The notes under the pieces: model-generated
The model's input: only the letters and a program-made list of their open reading frames with translations
Told to the model about the DNA's origin: nothing
The model's database searches: none
Assembly: GCA_019911785.1 (NCBI GenBank)
Contig: JAIOJM010000124.1
Coordinates: 1-7,801 of the forward strand
Source: Sulfuricella sp.
GTDB taxonomy: Bacteria > Pseudomonadota > Gammaproteobacteria > Burkholderiales > Sulfuricellaceae
Length of the DNA stretch: 7,801 nt
Direction of reading: 5' to 3'
In this document: positions 6,565-7,801 of the stretch, piece by piece
How the letters are laid out: the number at the start of each line of letters is the position of its first letter
Numbering within the stretch: position 1 is the stretch's first letter
Position numbers and translations under genes: made by a program

Positions 6565-7296
6565 TCAGGCCGCGACCGGAACCAGGCGCGCCGAGGCGGC
6601 TTGTCCGGTGACCGCTGGCAGGTGCATGCCTGTGGTCAGATAGGCATGGAGGTCGTGGGCGAAGCCGTCCAACTGGGCGAAGATCAGCCGGTTGGCGCGG
6701 GTCAGCGCGTTGTAGGCCAGCACGGCGGGAATGGCGACGAACAGGCCGGCGGCAGTCATGATCAGTGCCTCGCCCACCGGGCCGGCCACTTTGTCGAGCA
6801 CGACCTGGGTGGCGCCGGACAAGGCGACCAGGGCGTGGTAAATGCCCCATACGGTGCCGAAAAGTCCGATGAAGGGCGCGGTGGCGCCGACGGAGGCGAG
6901 AAAGGTCAATCCCGATTCGACGCCGACCTGGGAGCGGACGATCTGGCTGCGCAGGGCGCGGGTGACCGTTTCGCTGAGGTTGACGCCGGCGCCGATGCCG
7001 CGGTCCACATGGCGCTGGTGCGCTTGCGCCGCCTGAACGCCCGCCCGCGCCAGGCCCACAAACACGCCGGTACGGTCTTTCCGCTCGATCTCATCGAGGG
7101 CGACCTCGACGCTTTCCGCTCCCCAGAAAGAGGCGAAAACCCCGTCCATGGCGCGGTTGAAGCGCAGTTGCTGGAAAAAGCGGGTAATGGTCAAGGACCA
7201 ACTGGCGATGGAAAGAGCCAGCAGCAGGATGGCGACGCTGTGGGTGACGATGTCGCCCTGTTGCCAGAAATGGGCTAATCCGAGATTGGATGGCAT
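6565..7296 (-). CDS. exbB: ExbB-type MotA/TolQ/ExbB proton channel protein
   Basis: A 243-residue inner-membrane stator protein that surrounds ExbD and powers TonB with the proton gradient. It has the three-helix ExbB layout: helix 1 at about 18-38 (VAILLLALSIASWSL), a large cytoplasmic segment, helix 2 at about 130-155 (FLASVGATAPFIGLFGTVWG, the family signature) and helix 3 at about 172-198 (GEALIMTAAGLFVAIPAVLAY). The N-terminal FWQQGDIVTHSVAILLL and SWSLTITRF resemble short ExbB proteins of beta- and gammaproteobacteria. The ATG at 7296 is chosen because GAGG (7308-7305) lies 8 bases before it. A GTG at 7317 would add seven residues, has no ribosome site and would overlap tonB. The tonB stop codon overlaps the ribosome site, so the two are probably coupled. 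Confidence 0.95.
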   Translation of the reverse strand: MPSNLGLAHFWQQGDIVTHSVAILLLALSIASWSLTITRFFQQLRFNRAMDGVFASFWGAESVEVALDEIERKDRTGVFVGLARAGVQAAQAHQRHVDRGIGAGVNLSETVTRALRSQIVRSQVGVESGLTFLASVGATAPFIGLFGTVWGIYHALVALSGATQVVLDKVAGPVGEALIMTAAGLFVAIPAVLAYNALTRANRLIFAQLDGFAHDLHAYLTTGMHLPAVTGQAASARLVPVAA

Positions 7297-7306
7297 GGAG
7301 GTATCC

Positions 7307-7801
7307 TCAGCTTTCACTGTTCAAACTAAAAACGATGGGTACCACGACCCAGGCGGTCACGGCCTGTTCGCCGCGCTTTGCCGGCACGAAGCGCCAGCGG
7401 GCGACGGCCTCTTCGGCAGCCTGGTCGAGGCGTTGGAAGCCGCTGGAGTGCTTCACTTCCACCCGTTTCGCCTCGCCTTCCGCACTGACGAAGACCCGCA
7501 ACACCACTTTCCCTTCCTCGCCGAGACGACGGGAGGCATGGGGGTACAGCGGCTTGGGGTTGTCCAGATAGTCGGCGTCGAAACGGGCGGCGACAAAGGC
7601 AGGCGCCGGGGCGGGCGCGGCAACGATGGCCGGCGCTGTTACTTGTGGTTGCGGAGGGACCGTGAAGGTCGCCGGCGCCGGTGACTCAACCGGGCTGGCC
7701 ACCGCCAGTATCGGAGGTGGAACCTGAACGGGCTTGACCGACTTCGGCTGGGGCGGCGGCGGTTTTGGCCGGGGCGGAGGCGGCGCCTCAGGTGCCAATT
7801 C
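7307..7801 (-). CDS. tonB: TonB family protein, N-terminus cut by window edge
   Basis: The frame is open to the end of the window (first codon GAA), so the 164 residues here are the C-terminal part; the cytoplasmic start and membrane anchor lie beyond 7801. TonB links the ExbB-ExbD motor to outer-membrane receptors across the periplasm. A Pro-rich spacer comes first, with PPPPRPKPPPPQPK near the start of the fragment, followed by a Pro/Ala/Val-rich stretch. The C-terminal domain, roughly the last 85 residues, has the expected features: a YPHASRRLGEEGKVVLRVFV strand region, VKHSSGFQRLDQAAEEAV and RWRFVPAKRG, ending VVVPIVFSL. This domain grips the TonB box of receptors. Its gene leads directly into exbB and exbD. 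A TTG codon at 7798 is not a credible start because it lies inside the Pro-rich linker. Confidence 0.95.
   Translation of the reverse strand, partial: ELAPEAPPPPRPKPPPPQPKSVKPVQVPPPILAVASPVESPAPATFTVPPQPQVTAPAIVAAPAPAPAFVAARFDADYLDNPKPLYPHASRRLGEEGKVVLRVFVSAEGEAKRVEVKHSSGFQRLDQAAEEAVARWRFVPAKRGEQAVTAWVVVPIVFSLNSES

Noticed and set aside
6083..6850. N-terminal extension of the receptor frame up to 6850
   Set aside because: The added 256 residues are Arg/Pro/Gly-rich, run across exbD and exbB in another frame, and precede a proper ribosome site and signal peptide at 6082.
6112..7278. Plus-strand open frame of 388 codons opposite exbD and exbB
   Set aside because: It spans two well-recognised genes antisense and has Gly/Gln/Asp/His-rich composition with no family signature.

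Overview
The window looks like part of a chromosome from a GC-rich Gram-negative proteobacterium. The genes encode a TonB-ExbB-ExbD energy-coupling system and an outer-membrane receptor, which require an outer membrane. The base composition and the style of the Fe-S genes fit a facultatively or strictly anaerobic betaproteobacterium (Rhodocyclales-like), but that placement is inference and I cannot test it from the sequence. Every supported gene lies on the minus strand, so the window is read from right to left. Genes are packed tightly: two overlaps of 14 and 20 bases, one ATGA start-stop overlap, one short gap of 9 bases, one stop codon lying about 10 bases before the next start, and two spacers of about 50-60 bases. 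I see no terminator or obvious promoter inside it. It reads as one long polycistronic unit whose promoter lies beyond position 7801 and whose end lies beyond position 1.

Right part (7801 to 6145): the C-terminal half of a TonB protein, then ExbB and ExbD, forming an inner-membrane proton-driven motor. Middle (6082 to 3815): a complete TonB-dependent outer-membrane receptor of 755 residues with a BtuB-like layout and an unusual CxxC in a Thr-rich, probably surface-exposed loop. Its composition is visibly lower in GC than its neighbours. Next (3763 to 2723): a secreted protein anchored by a C-terminal membrane helix, with a His-rich N-terminus, a Cys-Cys pair and an Ig-like/DUF4198-like segment.

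Left part (2736 to 1): three redox genes. The first is a NapH/NosR-type membrane protein with three CP motifs and two ferredoxin-type [4Fe-4S] motifs. The second is a single-subunit member of the 2-hydroxyacyl-CoA dehydratase / benzoyl-CoA reductase / double-cubane-cluster protein superfamily. The third is the first 165 residues of its ATP-dependent activator (BadF/BcrA/HgdC family).

Taken together, the window joins a dedicated outer-membrane uptake route to a membrane electron-transfer protein and an ATP-driven, very-low-potential Fe-S reductase. The simplest reading is import of a scarce ligand (a metal, metal chelate or cofactor) coupled to its reduction, or import of something needed by the reductase. 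The components are recognisable families, but I do not know a described system with this composition, and the ligand and the reaction are not determined by the sequence.
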